Under the pieces are notes generated by a model, which made no database searches, was not told the origin of the DNA, and saw only the letters and a program-made list of their open reading frames with translations. A stretch of DNA of 42,250 bases from positions 1 to 42,250 of the forward strand of contig URER01000020.1 of assembly GCA_900547005.1 (NCBI GenBank). The letters are read 5' to 3'. This stretch comes from an uncultured Prevotella sp. (GTDB lineage Bacteria; Bacteroidota; Bacteroidia; Bacteroidales; Bacteroidaceae). Below are positions 1 to 7,548 of the stretch, one piece after another; positions within the stretch are counted from its first letter, which is position 1, and each line of letters begins with the position of its first letter. The position numbers and the translations under genes were made by a program.

Positions 1-17
1 TATGTTTTACACCATAT

Positions 18-55
18 AAAAAAAAGAGGCTGCGCCTATTTTGACACAGCACCTT
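18..55 (-). terminator. Probable terminator after the cupin gene
   Basis: Read leftward, an imperfect stem (GCUGUGU against GCGCAGC, with outer AAG/CUU pairs) is followed by eight U residues (A18-A25 on the given strand). It lies 47 bases past the cupin stop codon, where a factor-independent terminator would be expected. The stem has an internal loop, so strength is uncertain. Confidence 0.5.
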
Positions 56-101
56 TTCATTTATTATATTAAGGTATATACACCTCTTTATGCTCATTGC
101 C

Positions 102-434
102 TCAATGGTGCTCGGCCACAATTGCGAGATAAACGACATCGTGGTCGGTCAGATTCTCCATATAATGCGAATGCCCCATCGGACAATAATGGCACTGCCC
201 CACCCTCACGGTCTCCATCTGGCCGTCATAATGAAATGTCGCCTCACCACTTATGACATAAATAACCTCGCAATTATTCTCATGGGTATGCAGTCCACTC
301 GACGCTCCCGGCCTCAAAGTGGAATACATTATTCTTAATTTATCATCCACACTGTTGCGCGTATCGAGCGCTCCCTTACCTCCTTTGAAATCCATCTGAT
401 GGACTTCCGGAATCTTATCAAAATCTATTACCAT
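102..434 (-). CDS. Small cupin-domain protein
   Basis: A 110-residue single-domain cupin. The first cupin motif is visible as GLHTHENNCEVIYVISGEA, with the two histidines and a glutamate that normally bind a metal ion. The second is marked by a glycine-histidine-serine-histidine stretch near residues 88-91. Length is normal for a one-barrel cupin. Such proteins can be metal-dependent isomerases, dioxygenases or sugar/ligand sensors, and the sequence does not separate these. It is the last gene of a leftward set: 34 bases downstream of the ABC permease gene, with a terminator-like hairpin after it. The function is unknown; a link to the ABC transporter is inferred from position only. Confidence 0.85.
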   Translation of the reverse strand: MVIDFDKIPEVHQMDFKGGKGALDTRNSVDDKLRIMYSTLRPGASSGLHTHENNCEVIYVISGEATFHYDGQMETVRVGQCHYCPMGHSHYMENLTDHDVVYLAIVAEHH

Positions 435-468
435 AACAATATTTATATTTTACAGGTTCGTTCTATGC

Positions 469-1710
469 CTATTCTTTCCTCTTCCATATATTCATCACCT
501 TGCCATAAATAGCAATCTGATTTATCAACGTAACCACAAGGAACAACACCAAGCCAGTCAATACTGCCGGAATCATAGAACAGTCCTCTACCTGTGGGAA
601 CAATACGTATATTATATCCATATAACTCTTGCGGACAATCACCAGTACCACAAGCGCAATAACAAGCACAAGGAGGTTCAATCCGATGGTCAGCAACTGA
701 TAAGGCATAGCCACACGCAACGGCGAATAGCCTATCAGCAACAGGTTTTCCAACTTATAGGCATTTTTCTGCACAAGCAAATAGATGCTGAGCATGAGGA
801 TATAGAAGCTCAGGACGGAGATAACAAGACCAATAGCCAGCACTATCAGCACTATCATCCTAAGGAAATAAGTGGTTTTCTCAGCGTTCAGCTTGTCGTT
901 GTCTATCTCATAACCTTTCTTTTCCACATACTTTGCGATGTTCTCGTCGGTCGGATTCGTTACTTCCACTATCAGCCTGTTGGGCGAAGAAGCGTTTTTT
1001 GAAGCGTATTTCTCATTCGCCCACTTCATAAACTTTTCTGGAACAAGTATCTCATTCATGCGATTGGTAAAACCGACGACCTTTCCTTTATACTCGTCAT
1101 CCTGCCCGTTACCGTAAATAAAAAGATGAAAGTCAATCATCCCCACAAGTCCGTCGCTAATCTTAGGCAGCGAACGGTTCTGCGCAAACCCGAAGTTATA
1201 CATATTTATATATGTACGCGGAATGATTATAGGCACCTCCTTACTCCCGTCGGTGTAAGTCCAAGAATCCAAAGAGGTATCTACAAACCTGTCGGGAACG
1301 CTCTGGAGGAAAATCTCAGAGTTGAGTATATTCATACCGCTCACGCCCATCGTGGCTGAGACACGAAAGTCATTGCCGGTGAATATACCTGTATCTTTAA
1401 TAAAATTCTGCGACCTGACATCGTCAATCTCGTTATCCGAGAAAGTATTTGATGCGCCCGAAATGGTACTTGCCGTTCCTATTTTCTTACTAATAATGAC
1501 GTAATCGGCCTTCATAAAACTGTCTTCCGCCGTAAATACGGGTATCACATCATTATAAAACTGTATGCCGAGAAGTACGATAAACATACCAAACAGATTT
1601 GCAAAGAAGAACCCGACAAACTGTCCGATACTTATATGTTGCCTTAACAATCTCCAGACTAAGCCCATATCTATATCTTTAATTCTATTATCTTTATTTA
1701 CTCTATCCAA
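469..1710 (-). CDS. FtsX-like ABC transporter permease
   Basis: A 413-residue membrane protein. A first hydrophobic helix lies near residues 27-50, followed by a large extracytoplasmic domain (about 55-275), then three helices near 282-310, 335-360 and 375-400. This one-plus-three arrangement with a large periplasmic domain is typical of FtsX/MacB-type permeases, which couple ATP hydrolysis to work in the periplasm or outer membrane rather than to classic substrate transport. The partner ATPase is encoded just upstream (77-base gap), and a cupin gene follows. Sequence similarity to named families is weak by eye, so the substrate is unknown. Confidence is high for a permease and low for any specific role. 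Confidence 0.75.
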   Translation of the reverse strand: MDRVNKDNRIKDIDMGLVWRLLRQHISIGQFVGFFFANLFGMFIVLLGIQFYNDVIPVFTAEDSFMKADYVIISKKIGTASTISGASNTFSDNEIDDVRSQNFIKDTGIFTGNDFRVSATMGVSGMNILNSEIFLQSVPDRFVDTSLDSWTYTDGSKEVPIIIPRTYINMYNFGFAQNRSLPKISDGLVGMIDFHLFIYGNGQDDEYKGKVVGFTNRMNEILVPEKFMKWANEKYASKNASSPNRLIVEVTNPTDENIAKYVEKKGYEIDNDKLNAEKTTYFLRMIVLIVLAIGLVISVLSFYILMLSIYLLVQKNAYKLENLLLIGYSPLRVAMPYQLLTIGLNLLVLVIALVVLVIVRKSYMDIIYVLFPQVEDCSMIPAVLTGLVLFLVVTLINQIAIYGKVMNIWKRKE

Positions 1711-1787
1711 AAATGATAACTTGTTATTTACAAACGCATTACAACTTTTAGCAAAACATATAATTTATATCTTTCGCCCATTGCCTT

Positions 1788-2432
1788 TTAGAGTTTCAAC
1801 ACTTTTTCATAATCCAGTTCTATATGCTTTCCGATGCTCGTAACGATAACTCCAGCGCCCTGCGACCGCGCCTCTTCCATCATCATTTCGCCCATAATCT
1901 CAGAGTTGCTATCATCAAGATGGCTGATTGGTTCGTCGGCAAGAAGAAAGTCAAACGGCTGCGCGAGAGCCCGTATCATAGCCACACGTTGCTGCTGACC
2001 GAAGGACATCTGCCCTATCTTCACATCTACTTTGTCAGGAATACCAAGACGCTCGAACATATCAATAATCTGCGCACGGGTCTTTCTGGCTGAGAGTTGA
2101 TTCTTTATCTCGACATTCTCGTATGCAGTAAGTTCCGGAAAAAGACGAAGTTCCTGAAACAAATGGCTCAGATGAGATTTGCGCATATCTACCCAATCCG
2201 GCACCTTCAGACCTGAAATATCACGGTCGTCAAACAATATACGCCCCGAATAATCGTGACGATAACCTATAACATAGCTACAAAACGTACTCTTTCCCTT
2301 TCCGCTCTCGGCCTCGACAAGATACAGATGTCCTTTTTCGAAAACAATATTCTGTTTCCAAACATCCGATTCCAAGTCGTTCCGATGTGCAAAGACTTGC
2401 GGGAGCACATTCTCAAAAGATATCCTTTCCAT
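1788..2432 (-). CDS. ABC transporter ATP-binding protein
   Basis: A 214-residue ATPase with Walker A (ESGKGKST, near residue 45), ABC signature (MSFGQQQRVAMIRALA) and Walker B (FDFLLADEP), followed by the D-loop (SHLDD) and an H-loop region. It resembles LolD/MacB/FtsE-type ATPases and is the expected partner for the FtsX-like permease downstream. The frame is open further upstream, to 2483, but a -7 promoter element at 2481-2488 would place transcription start near 2474. The ATG at 2432 (MERISFEN) is therefore preferred; the ATG at 2462 is possible. Walker A has glutamate-serine where glycine-x-serine is usual, a mild variation. Confidence 0.85.
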   Translation of the reverse strand: MERISFENVLPQVFAHRNDLESDVWKQNIVFEKGHLYLVEAESGKGKSTFCSYVIGYRHDYSGRILFDDRDISGLKVPDWVDMRKSHLSHLFQELRLFPELTAYENVEIKNQLSARKTRAQIIDMFERLGIPDKVDVKIGQMSFGQQQRVAMIRALAQPFDFLLADEPISHLDDSNSEIMGEMMMEEARSQGAGVIVTSIGKHIELDYEKVLKL

Positions 2433-2480
2433 TCTGTTCCAATATTCGTTAGTTGCCGACATACGCCGCATATACAGATG

Positions 2481-2488
2481 CAAAGATA
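2481..2488 (-). promoter_or_regulatory. -7 promoter element for the ABC operon
   Basis: TATCTTTG on the minus strand fits the Bacteroidetes -7 consensus TAnnTTTG. No good TTG element is seen at the ideal distance. It predicts a start near 2474, just upstream of the ATPase gene. Confidence 0.5.
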
Positions 2489-2596
2489 AAGTAAAAAACG
2501 CACAAACGCCATAGTTCCAGCTTTCTTTTTACTCTTTTTATAAAGTAAAGATATATGGCCTGCTTGTCCACAGTTTGGTATCTTTCAAGTAAAGAC

Positions 2597-2659
2597 ACAA
2601 AAAAAGGTGTTGCCCACTAATTTTCATAACACGAAAGTAAAGTGGGCAACACTCGTCTT
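2597..2659. terminator. Bidirectional terminator hairpin
   Basis: Perfect 11-base arms (GTGTTGCCCAC at 2607-2617 and its complement at 2642-2652), with an A tract on the left and a T tract on the right. Either strand therefore gives a hairpin followed by U residues. It sits after the leftward acidic-tailed protein gene and upstream of the ABC operon. Confidence 0.75.
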
Positions 2660-2729
2660 TTTTTATACGTCAATGTGCACAACGCTTGGCAAACATCTGC
2701 ACGCAGCCATTTTTCATAAAAAAAATCTC

Positions 2730-3530
2730 TTAATAATCATCATCCACTACATCCTCGGCCAATTCCAGGTCCTCAGGAGTGGTATCAAACGTTGTGCGAT
2801 AACTTTCTTCCGTTAGTTTATCCTCGTCATACTCGTCATCATCTTCGTCCAGCTTGTTGTAATCGTCATCTACCTCTGGTAATTCCTCGTCATCATTGTC
2901 AAAATCCGAGCCAAGTCCATCATTATCTATGCTGAAATTAGTTTTGGGTCTTTCAACGATAGGTTTAACCTTCGCAAATATTGCCTCAACCCAAGACCCT
3001 TTGGGGATTTCCAGCACCTCAAAGTCGTCTGCGAGTTTCTTTTCATACATTCCACCCGGCTTTTTCAGTCGGTCTTTTGGAAGCGTAGTAGTACTTATGT
3101 CGAAGCCACTTTCGATAATATCTCGTATGCTTTGCGACAACGACTCCCATCCGCCGCCGAAATTTCGCTCCAAGACCTCTATCAGTTTAGCAGCCGTGAT
3201 GTGATGAATGTTCTCGTATGTAAGGTCGGTAACACGCAGAATGGGCTTTTTCTTGATGGCAAACTTCTTTTGTACGTCATCTACCTTTATCACCCCTACA
3301 TGACATCCACGGTCTTCATATTTCTTTATCACTTCCGGCCTGTCCACCAGCACTTCCTCAATACTAAACGCACTACGAATTATGTCCATGTAATGACGCA
3401 CATTGTCATTAATATCGGCATCTTTCTCTGCGCCTTCCCACAGTCGGAAGATGTCGTTTTCCTGTACGTCCCACACATTGCTTTTCGTCAATGTCTTCAG
3501 TGTTAATGTCTTATCTGATGTTTGTTTCAT
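2730..3530 (-). CDS. Conserved-looking protein of unknown function with acidic C-terminal tail
   Basis: A 266-residue soluble protein that I do not recognise. Residues 1-200 look folded, with mixed charged and hydrophobic segments and a GGGWESLSQSIRDIIESGFD stretch near residues 124-143. From about residue 200 the chain becomes a highly acidic, low-complexity tail rich in Asp and Glu with many consecutive acidic residues. There is no signal peptide, membrane helix or recognisable catalytic motif. The gene starts 15 bases after the amidase gene and is followed by a strong terminator, so the two form a short operon. Acidic tails often bind basic proteins or act as nucleic-acid mimics; that is speculation here. 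The coding call rests on length, start, operon position and clean terminator. Confidence 0.75.
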   Translation of the reverse strand: MKQTSDKTLTLKTLTKSNVWDVQENDIFRLWEGAEKDADINDNVRHYMDIIRSAFSIEEVLVDRPEVIKKYEDRGCHVGVIKVDDVQKKFAIKKKPILRVTDLTYENIHHITAAKLIEVLERNFGGGWESLSQSIRDIIESGFDISTTTLPKDRLKKPGGMYEKKLADDFEVLEIPKGSWVEAIFAKVKPIVERPKTNFSIDNDGLGSDFDNDDEELPEVDDDYNKLDEDDDEYDEDKLTEESYRTTFDTTPEDLELAEDVVDDDY

Positions 3531-3545
3531 ATTTATTTGTTATCG

Positions 3546-4292
3546 TTAATACTCTATTTCACTTAATACGGAAAACTTTTCTCTATAATGTTGCTGTGCT
3601 TTAAAATCGAAACCCGCGCTTATTGCCATCTGCCTACGGTCCTCGGCAAGGGCAAGATTCTCACCGTATGCGTTAAGGATAACGCTGCGTCCCACATATT
3701 TATTATGTGCATCATGCCCTACTCTGTTTGCTGCGACCACCATACATTGGTTTTCTATGGCTCGCGCACGTATCAGTGTGTCCCATGCAAGGACGCGTTC
3801 CTCGGGCCAGTTTGCCACACAAACGAGGACATCGTAGTCCTCCCGACACCGGCACCACTCAGGGAAACGTATATCATAACACGTAACCAAGCGGAAGCGC
3901 ACGCCTTTATATTCCACCACTACACGCTCATTGCCAGGCTCATAATATCTGTCTTCGCCTCCGAAACGAAACAGGTGATGCTTGTCGTAAGCGTATGTTG
4001 TACCATCGGGAAGACAGAAATAATGGCGGTTATAATAGTGTCCGTCGAGTTCCACTGCCACACTGCCACACACCGCGGCATCGTATTCACGCGCCATATT
4101 CATCATCCAGTTCACCGATTCGGCCCCGCCTTCTGCTATTCCCATCGGCTCTGTGGCAAATCCGGTGTTCCACATCTCCGGCAAAACGAACACATCGGAG
4201 TCCCTTTCTGACGCCATAAGTATTTCAGCCTCAACGGCATTCTCTTCGGGCGAAGCCCATATTGTATCCATTTGGAGAACTGTTACCTTCAT
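3546..4292 (-). CDS. Nitrilase-superfamily amidohydrolase (omega-amidase type)
   Basis: A 248-residue carbon-nitrogen hydrolase. The catalytic triad can be read directly: Glu39 (VFVLPEMWNTGF), Lys104 (YAYDKHHLFRF) and Cys138 (LVTCYDIRFPEW). The short length and these motif contexts match the YafV/Nit2 omega-amidase group, which hydrolyses alpha-ketoglutaramate and alpha-ketosuccinamate released by glutamine or methionine transaminases. The frame is open to 4421, but the ATG at 4292 begins the conserved first strand (MKVTVLQMDT), and a promoter at 4314-4344 lies just upstream, excluding the longer form. The acidic-tailed protein gene follows in the same operon. Substrate is inferred from family only. 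Confidence 0.88.
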   Translation of the reverse strand: MKVTVLQMDTIWASPEENAVEAEILMASERDSDVFVLPEMWNTGFATEPMGIAEGGAESVNWMMNMAREYDAAVCGSVAVELDGHYYNRHYFCLPDGTTYAYDKHHLFRFGGEDRYYEPGNERVVVEYKGVRFRLVTCYDIRFPEWCRCREDYDVLVCVANWPEERVLAWDTLIRARAIENQCMVVAANRVGHDAHNKYVGRSVILNAYGENLALAEDRRQMAISAGFDFKAQQHYREKFSVLSEIEY

Positions 4293-4313
4293 TGTTACTC
4301 GATTGATGTGCTG

Positions 4314-4344
4314 CAAAAGTATATACTTTACTTCTATTTCACAA
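4314..4344 (-). promoter_or_regulatory. Promoter of the amidase operon
   Basis: On the minus strand, TACTTTTG (4314-4321) fits TAnnTTTG, with TTG at 4342-4344, 20 bases upstream. Transcription would start near 4307, 15 bases before the amidase ATG. Confidence 0.65.
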
Positions 4345-4384
4345 CTTTTTCCATAAGATTTTTTGCCGTATAATATAGTTTTAA

Positions 4385-4481
4385 TAATTTTGCATAAGAT
4401 AGACTGCGCCTCAACAATCAAGAATTAATTCTATTGTATTCGGCTTGCACTATCTTTGCATAAGATAGCTGACACTATCTT
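4385..4481 (+). promoter_or_regulatory. Tandem -7 elements and AAGATAG operator-like sites upstream of rarA
   Basis: Two copies of TAnnTTTGCATAAGATAG occur, at 4385-4402 and 4451-4468. Each is a perfect Bacteroidetes -7 element followed by the same ten bases. Half-sites AAGATAG/CTATCTT lie at 4396, 4450, 4462 and 4475; the middle pair forms a 7-5-7 dyad that covers the second -7 element. This looks like a repressor-controlled promoter region between divergent genes. The regulator is unknown. Confidence 0.5.
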
Positions 4482-4520
4482 CACATATTATAAACACACG
4501 ATTATCGAGATTAAATCTAT

Positions 4521-5792
4521 ATGGAACCATTAGCTGAAAGAATGAGACCGCGCACGCTCGACGAATATATCGGGCAGAAACATCTTGTGGGCGAAGGGGC
4601 TATTTTGCGCAAGATGATAGACACTAGACGCATCTCTTCATTCATATTATGGGGGCCGCCTGGGGTTGGAAAGACCACTTTGGCACAGATAATAGCCAAC
4701 AAGCTAAAGACACCTTTCTACACCTTGAGCGCAGTAACAAGCGGAGTGAAAGACGTGCGCGACGTGATACAAAAGGCGGAGAACAACCGTTTCTTCAACT
4801 CGGCATCACCAATACTCTTCATAGACGAGATTCACCGTTTCTCAAAGTCACAACAAGACTCGCTGCTCGGAGCTGTGGAGAAAGGTACGGTAACGCTCAT
4901 TGGTGCGACAACGGAGAACCCTTCATTCGAGGTGATACGCCCGTTGCTCTCAAGATGCCAGCTCTATGTGCTCAAGTCTCTTGAAAAGGAGGACCTCATG
5001 GAGCTGTTAAACCGTGCCGTAAAGAACGATACGGAGCTGCGAAACCGTGAAATAAAGCTCACCGAAACGGATGCTCTGCTGAGATATAGCGGCGGCGACG
5101 CGCGCAAACTGCTCAACATCTTAGAACTCGTGGTAAGTTCTTGCGAAACAGAAACAGTGGATATAACCGACGAGATGGTGGTGGAACGGTTGCAACAGAA
5201 CCCGCTCGCCTACGACAAGGACGGCGAAATGCACTACGACATTATATCGGCGTTTATCAAGAGCATACGTGGAAGCGATCCGGACGCGGCTCTCTATTGG
5301 ATGGCCCGCATGATTGAGGGCGGCGAAGACCCGAAATTCATAGCACGCCGACTCGTGATTAGTGCAGCCGAAGACATCGGTTTGGCTAATCCGAACGCCT
5401 TGCTGCTCGCCAACGCCACGTTCGACGTGGTGATGAAAATTGGTTGGCCGGAAGGCAGAATACCACTGGCCGAATGTGCCGTATATCTCGCCACGAGCCA
5501 GAAAAGTAACTCGGCATACCTCGGAATAGATGCTGCGCTCGCGGAAGTGCGTCGCAGTGGCAATCTGCCGGTGCCACTCCATATACGCAACGCACCCACA
5601 AAGTTGATGGCAGACTTGGGGTATCACGACGGATATAAGTATCCACACGACTATCCTGGGCACTTCACAGAACAGCAATATCTGCCCGATGCCCTCACAG
5701 ACGCGCGCTTTTGGCATCCGCAGCATAGCCAGTCCGACGAGCGTCTTTACAAGTGGATGATGACTTGTTGGGGCAAACGATTCGAGGAGTAA
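4521..5792 (+). CDS. rarA: Replication-associated recombination protein A (AAA+ ATPase)
   Basis: A 423-residue AAA+ protein of the RarA/MgsA/WRNIP1 family. Walker A is WGPPGVGKTT with Lys51; Walker B is LFIDEIHRF with Asp102-Glu103; sensor 1 is in IGATTENPSFEV, followed by an arginine-finger region (RPLLSRCQLY). The C-terminal half has the family tetramerisation domain. The product acts at stalled or collapsed replication forks together with SSB and RecA. Length is standard. The gene has its own upstream promoters with operator-like repeats (4385-4481) and is followed by 22-base palindrome repeats rather than an ordinary terminator. Confidence 0.96.
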   Translation: MEPLAERMRPRTLDEYIGQKHLVGEGAILRKMIDTRRISSFILWGPPGVGKTTLAQIIANKLKTPFYTLSAVTSGVKDVRDVIQKAENNRFFNSASPILFIDEIHRFSKSQQDSLLGAVEKGTVTLIGATTENPSFEVIRPLLSRCQLYVLKSLEKEDLMELLNRAVKNDTELRNREIKLTETDALLRYSGGDARKLLNILELVVSSCETETVDITDEMVVERLQQNPLAYDKDGEMHYDIISAFIKSIRGSDPDAALYWMARMIEGGEDPKFIARRLVISAAEDIGLANPNALLLANATFDVVMKIGWPEGRIPLAECAVYLATSQKSNSAYLGIDAALAEVRRSGNLPVPLHIRNAPTKLMADLGYHDGYKYPHDYPGHFTEQQYLPDALTDARFWHPQHSQSDERLYKWMMTCWGKRFEE

Positions 5793-5798
5793 ACGTCA

Positions 5799-5880
5799 CC
5801 CACAACGTTACCAAACTATGGTAATCATGTTACCAGACCTCGGTAATCACGTTACAAAGCCTCTGTAATCATATTAAAAG
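5799..5880. repeat. 22-base tandem palindromic repeats (GTAAT family), copy 1
   Basis: Units beginning GTAATC start at 5821, 5843 and 5865, exactly 22 bases apart. They are preceded by a partial unit ending CGTTACC at 5811. The core is a 13-base imperfect palindrome, GTAAT-nnn-ATTAC or GTTAC, followed by nine bases resembling AGACCTCG. The same family lies after fmt at 26205-26320. It begins just after the rarA stop codon. Confidence 0.8.
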
Positions 5881-5982
5881 GCTTTTACAAGAATTATAGG
5901 ACTATCAGACTCTATTCCAAAACCTGTATAAGCAAGAATAAGAACAAAAGAAATATCGTTCAAAAAAAACAAGAAAAGAAAC

Positions 5983-6936
5983 ATGAAAATAGTAGTATTA
6001 GACGGTTATAGCGCAAACCCGGGCGATCTGCAATGGGACGCGCTACAAGAATACGGCGAACTAACAGTTTACGACCGCACTTCGCCAAGCCAACTCATAG
6101 AAAGAGCCGGAGATGCTGACTGCATTCTGACAAACAAAGTGGCAATAAGAAAGGAGCAGATAGACGCTCTGCCGAAACTGAAATATATCGGTGTGCTCGC
6201 CACGGGATATAATATAATAGATATAATGTACGCGCGCGAGCGTGGTATCATCGTTACAAACATCCCGGCATATAGCACCGACAGCGTGGCTCAGTTGGTA
6301 TTCGCACATATACTGACCGTTGCAAGCCACGTAGAACATTACGCCGGTGAAACCCGAAATGGCAAATGGTCGGCTTGTAAGGACTTCTGCTACTGGGATA
6401 CTCCGCTTATAGAGCTTGCCGGAAAGACTATCGGAATTGTCGGTTTGGGCAACATCGGCATGAAAGTGGCGCAATTAGCTCGTGCATTCGGTATGGATGT
6501 ATATGCTTACACAAGCAAAAACAGCTCTGACCTGCCTCACGACATACACAAAACCACTCTCGATGGACTTCTATCGATAAGCGATATCCTATCATTGCAC
6601 TGCCCTCTCAACGATTCCACACGCGAAATGATAAACGCCACGGCTCTGCAAAAAATCAAAAAAGGCGCAATACTCGTGAATACGGGCCGTGGCCCGCTCA
6701 TAAACGAACATGATGTGGCCGCCGCGCTACAGGACGGGACTCTGAAAGCCTACTGCGCCGACGTATTGAGCAAGGAACCGCCATTACCCGACAATCCTCT
6801 GCTGAAATGCGAGAACGCATATATCACTCCACATATTGCGTGGGCAACAAAAGAGGCACGCACCCGACTTGTGCATACGGCCATAGCTAATATAAAGGCA
6901 TTTGTTGAGAATCATCCACAAAACGTTATATCATAA
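5983..6936 (+). CDS. D-2-hydroxyacid dehydrogenase (glycerate dehydrogenase-like)
   Basis: A 317-residue NAD-dependent D-2-hydroxyacid dehydrogenase. The nucleotide-binding motif GLGNIG is at residues 154-159. The catalytic trio is visible as Arg236 (NTGRGPLI), Glu265 (SKEPPLP) and His284 (TPHIAW). The N-terminal substrate domain carries the usual LKYIGVLATGYNIID segment near residues 66-80. The closest match by motif style is hydroxypyruvate reductase/glycerate dehydrogenase (HprA), but phosphoglycerate or lactate dehydrogenases share these motifs. It has no obvious operon partner and is followed by the tRNA-Arg gene. Confidence 0.88.
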   Translation: MKIVVLDGYSANPGDLQWDALQEYGELTVYDRTSPSQLIERAGDADCILTNKVAIRKEQIDALPKLKYIGVLATGYNIIDIMYARERGIIVTNIPAYSTDSVAQLVFAHILTVASHVEHYAGETRNGKWSACKDFCYWDTPLIELAGKTIGIVGLGNIGMKVAQLARAFGMDVYAYTSKNSSDLPHDIHKTTLDGLLSISDILSLHCPLNDSTREMINATALQKIKKGAILVNTGRGPLINEHDVAAALQDGTLKAYCADVLSKEPPLPDNPLLKCENAYITPHIAWATKEARTRLVHTAIANIKAFVENHPQNVIS

Positions 6937-6973
6937 CAGATAGAACACTATATCGCAACAAACAAAAAGTAAT

Positions 6974-7014
6974 ATAATGCTTGTATTCGACACAAAGCCG
7001 AACACAAGCATTAT
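6974..7014. repeat. Inverted repeat after the hydroxyacid dehydrogenase gene
   Basis: Perfect 11-base arms (ATAATGCTTGT and complement) around a 19-base loop, 37 bases past the stop codon. There is no clear U tract, so it may be a weak terminator or an mRNA-stabilising hairpin. Confidence 0.5.
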
Positions 7015-7117
7015 TACATTGCGGCTTACACAATGCACATAAAACACCGCCAAAAATCTTTACAAACGTTAAAACGGGCCGTAAAAAGCAGTTTTTCGCA
7101 AAAAAGTTTCGCAATCA

Positions 7118-7149
7118 TTTGGTGGTATCACAGAAAAGTTATACCTTTG
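7118..7149 (+). promoter_or_regulatory. Promoter of tRNA-Arg
   Basis: TTTG at 7118-7121, 20 bases, then TACCTTTG at 7142-7149: a near-ideal Bacteroidetes promoter. Predicted start is near 7156, about 23 bases before the tRNA. Confidence 0.75.
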
Positions 7150-7178
7150 CACTCGCAATTCAGAAATGAATAAAGCAC

Positions 7179-7252
7179 GGCTCCGTAGCTCAACTGAATA
7201 GAGCATCTGACTACGGATCAGAAGGTTCCGGGTTTGAATCCCAGCGGAGTCA
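7179..7252 (+). tRNA. tRNA-Arg (anticodon ACG)
   Basis: A full cloverleaf can be folded. The acceptor stem is GGCTCCG (7179-7185) with CGGAGTC (7245-7251), including one G-U pair. The D stem is GCTC/GAGC. The anticodon stem is TCTGA/TCAGA around loop CTACGGA, giving anticodon ACG at 7213-7215. The T arm has loop TTTGAAT. The discriminator is A7252 and no CCA is encoded. One C-A mismatch sits at the second pair of the T stem (positions 50-64). The wobble A would be edited to inosine to read CGU, CGC and CGA. Confidence 0.93.
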
Positions 7253-7259
7253 CTACAAT

Positions 7260-7292
7260 GAAGAAGCGCATCGAATTTCGATGCGCTTCTTC
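7260..7292. terminator. Strong hairpin after tRNA-Arg
   Basis: A 15-base perfect inverted repeat (GAAGAAGCGCATCGA and complement) with a three-base loop, eight bases past the tRNA. The right arm ends in a pyrimidine-rich run (CTTCTTCCGTTTAT). It probably terminates the tRNA transcript and also shields it from leftward transcription out of the CRISPR locus. Confidence 0.75.
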
Positions 7293-7363
7293 CGTTTATA
7301 TTGTCAGTAAATTACAAACGAAAAACAACGAATATTTAGGATCACCTTTTGGAGTTAGAATAT

Positions 7364-7446
7364 AAAAAAGTCCACCGTTAAGGACGATGGACGAACCTGA
7401 ATGTTTTCACAACGGAATAATCCTTATTGTGATTTGCTAAAAATTC
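7364..7446 (-). ncRNA. tracrRNA of the type II-C system
   Basis: The minus strand carries an anti-repeat at 7427-7446 that pairs with the first 21 bases of the crRNA-sense repeat (TTGTGATTTGCTTAAAAATTC), missing one base; a G-U pair extends it. Reading leftward there follows a small nexus hairpin (AAGGAUUAUUCCG), a linker, and a terminator stem of nine pairs at 7370-7392 with a five-base loop, directly followed by six U residues (7364-7369). A -7 element TATATTTG at 7451-7458 predicts a 5' end near 7444. Length is about 80 nucleotides. It runs opposite to cas9. The guide duplex with crRNA is needed for Cas9 loading. Confidence 0.9.
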
Positions 7447-7450
7447 ATTG

Positions 7451-7458
7451 CAAATATA
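7451..7458 (-). promoter_or_regulatory. -7 element of the tracrRNA promoter
   Basis: TATATTTG on the minus strand, followed by C, fits TAnnTTTG exactly. It is the same octamer found in each CRISPR repeat. No convincing TTG element is seen 19-21 bases upstream. Confidence 0.6.
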
Positions 7459-7502
7459 GTGTTTTTTCATGATATAAGTCTTATTTCCTCATTATTTTTT
7501 TA

Positions 7503-7510
7503 TATTTTTG
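7503..7510 (+). promoter_or_regulatory. -7 element of the cas operon promoter
   Basis: TATTTTTG followed by C on the plus strand fits TAnnTTTG, 38 bases before the cas9 ATG and 45 bases from the divergent tracrRNA -7 element. The -33 element is not clear. Confidence 0.5.
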
Positions 7511-7548
7511 CGATATAATTAGAAACTTAAATCGGAAAGCCACGAATT

